From Gammaproteobacteria bacterium (GTDB taxonomy: Bacteria > Pseudomonadota > Gammaproteobacteria > Ga0077536): a DNA stretch of 64,000 bases. Below the pieces are notes generated by a model. That model was given only the letters and a program-made list of their open reading frames with translations. It had not been told where the DNA came from and ran no database searches. This document shows, in pieces, positions 62,220 through 64,000 of the stretch. A program made the translations under genes and the position numbers. Location of the stretch: NCBI GenBank assembly GCA_016191285.1, contig JACPPA010000016.1, positions 277,791 through 341,790 on the forward strand, given 5' to 3'. Each line of letters opens with the position of its first letter. The first letter of the stretch is position 1.

Positions 62220-63385
62220 ACGCCGCCCGGGCCGGCAGTCGCTGGCTGGATATCAGCGACCCAGAGGTCTATGCCAAAGGGCCGTTACGCCATAGTCGAA
62301 ACATTCCACTCAACGCGCTCCGCGCGCAGGCGCCGCGGTTGAGCCGCGATGAACGTTACATCGTGTGTGCCGATGACCCGGCGCTTAGCGCAGTAGGCGC
62401 GTTTGTCCTTGCCGAGTGTGGGTTTCAAGTACATTACCTCGTCGAATCGATTCTAACGCTGCTTCGACACGATCCGGCGCTCGCGCTTTACGCCGATTCG
62501 CCCGCCGCTCAAACTTCCAACATCGTTGTGTTTCCATCACCACTGACCGCGAATAATTCGTCCGCATCGTTAGTGAAACCCCAGGGGACTCCTATGGATG
62601 ACCGACAAAATTCCGCGTCGCCGACCGGCGCACCGGAGGAACGTGTCGATCGCTTATATACACAACAAGAATTTGCGGCCGCGCTTGGAAACCCGGCGCC
62701 GGCGCCGAGTCTTGGCGATACCCAGACCGGGCAGAGTCTGGCGCGACTGATTGAAGACATCGATTTACGCCGCGCCGCACTTGCCGAGGATTCGACGCTA
62801 ACGGGCGCCAACGTCGCCGCCGAGATCGACAGCACGAGCACCGAGTTCATCGATTTCAACGTGCTCGAGGCGACGGCCGCACCACGTTCGGCACCGGCCG
62901 CCGCCGGCCTCGATGGGCCCCGCTTAGAAGCGACGCGTAGCCCGAGTGTGACGCCGCCGCTGGCGGATGATGAAATGTCCGCGGTCATGCGCGATTTCGA
63001 ACGTCGGTTACGGAATTATGTCGAGGCCAACCTGATCGAGCGCACGCTCGAGGTCGAGCGTCGTTACCAAGAAAAGGCGCAACGCCTGCAGCAAAAGGCG
63101 GCGAACGAGCTGCGCAAACGCGATGCCGAATTACGTCAGCGCTATGCCACTCACTATCGACAAAAAGAGCAGCAACTGCGGGAGAACTATCAGAAGCTGA
63201 CCGCGCTAGCGCAAAAGATCAGCCAACAAAAAGCGCAGTTGCAACAAGCGCGCGCGTATTACGAAGACAAGATCAAAGCGGCGAACGCGGTGTACAAGCA
63301 AATCGCGGACATGCGGCAACTGCTTGGTGAGCAAGTGGGTGGTGGCGAGGTATCCGGGACCACCGCACGTATATCGGGGCGATAA
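62189..63385 (+). pseudogene. Rhodanese-like and coiled-coil part of the frameshifted gene
   Basis: Continues the previous gene, from a TTG that is only the first open codon. Residues 5 to about 95 are rhodanese-like (GSRWLDISDPEVYAKGPLRHSRNIPLNALRAQ...YIVCADDPALSAVGAFVLAECGFQVHYL), with aspartate where catalytic rhodaneses have cysteine. A disordered linker follows, then about 270-390 is an Arg/Gln/Glu-rich coiled coil like that of the gene at 10223. The restored protein would be about 660 residues. Confidence 0.7.
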
Positions 63386-63805
63386 CGGATGAATCTTGGC
63401 ACGCCCAATGGTCGTTTCGCCGGGCGTAATGGCGTCTGACGTCGCCGTGATTGTGCGAAGTTAAACGCGAGTCCTGGAATGACGAAGGTTAGGCTCAGGC
63501 ATTCCACGATTTCCTGGATCATTTCCGATGTGATTCGGTTTAGTTCTTGATCGATTTCGATCATCGTTGGCCGCTGCGGCACGCGGCAGGGGCCTTCATG
63601 GTGCTGTCGAAATCGCCGCTTTGAGCGATTCATTGTTCCGATAAAAGCGGCCGGCTATGGTCAACTCAAGACGGTGTGAACACCTCTCCTTTTTATCCGC
63701 CACTTCTGTCCCTTTGTAACGGGACAGAAGTGGCGTCTACTTCAAAGTTAGAGCGCGGCAGCAACTAAGTTTGACGCACCTGCATAGTGTATATACAGTT
63801 CCAGT
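63386..63805. other. Gap with a perfect inverted repeat
   Basis: At 63698-63712 CGCCACTTCTGTCCC and at 63721-63735 its exact reverse complement, separated by TTTGTAAC. A T-run lies on the left rather than the right, so it could be a terminator for minus-strand transcription or the relic of a mobile element end. No other gene is recognisable; an ORF on the minus strand (63259-63633) overlaps the preceding gene and looks spurious. Confidence 0.55.
63771..63797 (+). promoter_or_regulatory. Promoter/operator region of brnT
   Basis: TTGACG (63771-63776) and TATACA (63792-63797) with a short 15-bp spacer. The -10 overlaps the palindrome TGTATATACA (63788-63797), a plausible operator for BrnA autorepression. 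The predicted start lies at the ATG (63806), and no ribosome site is seen, so a leaderless message is possible. Confidence 0.4.
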
Positions 63806-64000
63806 ATGCGATTCACCTGGGACGAAGCCAAGCGTCGAGATAATCTAAGGGAGCATGGGTTCGATTTCATCTACACGCCGGAGGTTTTTGAAGGGCCGAC
63901 GTTTACGTTCGAAGACGATCGTTTTGTCTATCGAGAGCAGCGCTTCGTGACACTTGGCTTTCTGGGCGGGATCCCGGTATCCGTTGTTCATACAGAAACT
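63806..64000 (+). CDS. brnT: BrnT-family toxin, 5' part (runs off the window)
   Basis: The first 65 codons of a BrnT ribonuclease toxin. RFTWDEAKRRDNLREHGFDFIYTPEVFEGPTFTFEDDRFVYREQRFVTLGFLGGIPVSVVHTET matches the family start (FxWDxxKxxxNxxxHGxxFxxAxxVFxxP) and core. The end matches the first residues of the brnT remnant at 1656, so a homologous locus exists there. BrnA probably follows outside the window. Confidence 0.87.
   Translation, partial: MRFTWDEAKRRDNLREHGFDFIYTPEVFEGPTFTFEDDRFVYREQRFVTLGFLGGIPVSVVHTET

Noticed and set aside
63259..63633. Minus-strand ORF of 124 codons
   Set aside because: It overlaps the coiled-coil end of the preceding gene, has no ribosome site and the product matches nothing I know.

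Overview
The window reads as chromosomal DNA of a GC-rich gammaproteobacterium. The evidence is a core gene order familiar from that class: yicC, gmk, rpoZ, spoT, ridA, recG and ubiA on one strand, and rph, rdgB and hemW on the other. It also carries GreB, Uup, a UbiA for ubiquinone synthesis, and many scattered GTGGGAG-type REP palindromes. I cannot name the genus. No rRNA, tRNA, CRISPR array or intact transposase was seen.

Layout. (1) 1-2720 is a stretch of integron gene cassettes. Small genes all lie on the + strand: a hypothetical, a Phd/ParE toxin-antitoxin pair, a DUF805 protein, an orphan BrnA and two small membrane proteins. They are separated by attC-like recombination sites. No integrase is in view. 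(2) 3092-15693 is a polyamine uptake and catabolism region: two glutamine-synthetase-like gamma-glutamylpolyamine ligases, a SpuC-type aminotransferase, a PotFGHI ABC importer, and agmatine deiminase plus N-carbamoylputrescine amidase. Together these would import putrescine or spermidine, make putrescine from agmatine, and feed it into glutamylation or transamination. (3) 16052-27822 is a mixed region: an AhpD-like protein, PBP4 (DacB), an operon of small membrane proteins around a frameshifted ethanolamine-permease-like gene, a PatB/MalY aminotransferase, a ZIP transporter, a CoA transferase, CBS and Sel1 proteins. (4) 27814-41183 is the conserved core. It is interrupted by a lower-GC insert (about 34.5-37.3 kb) carrying a 559-residue membrane protein between yicC and gmk. 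(5) 41247-45123 holds an AEC transporter, an SDR, two tandem small FmdB-like proteins and a densely palindromic spacer. (6) 45162-51950 is one giant RTX protein with an N-terminal lipase-like domain, Ca-binding repeats, FG-GAP-like repeats and two putative Ig-like domains. (7) 52173-63385 carries uup, AhpD- and PNPOx-like genes, an alpha/beta hydrolase, cbtBA, a DNA glycosylase, greB, an MFS transporter, DUF2721, a VOC protein and a frameshifted cyclic-nucleotide/rhodanese/coiled-coil gene related to the one at 10223. (8) The right edge enters a brnT toxin gene.

The strongest unexplained signal is a 157-178 bp element present twice (14660-14837 and 39262-39418). It folds into consecutive hairpins whose stems differ between copies by compensatory base-pair changes, and each copy touches the stop codon of a neighbouring gene. 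In rph it supplies the last residues and the stop codon. The second signal is the cassette array, which has a truncated attC fused directly to the 3' remnant of a brnT gene. The third is a family of inverted REP doublets, some inside longer terminal inverted repeats.

Two genes (the permease at 19406 and the cNMP/rhodanese gene at 61407) appear broken by single-base shifts in G/C runs. These could be real mutations or assembly errors.
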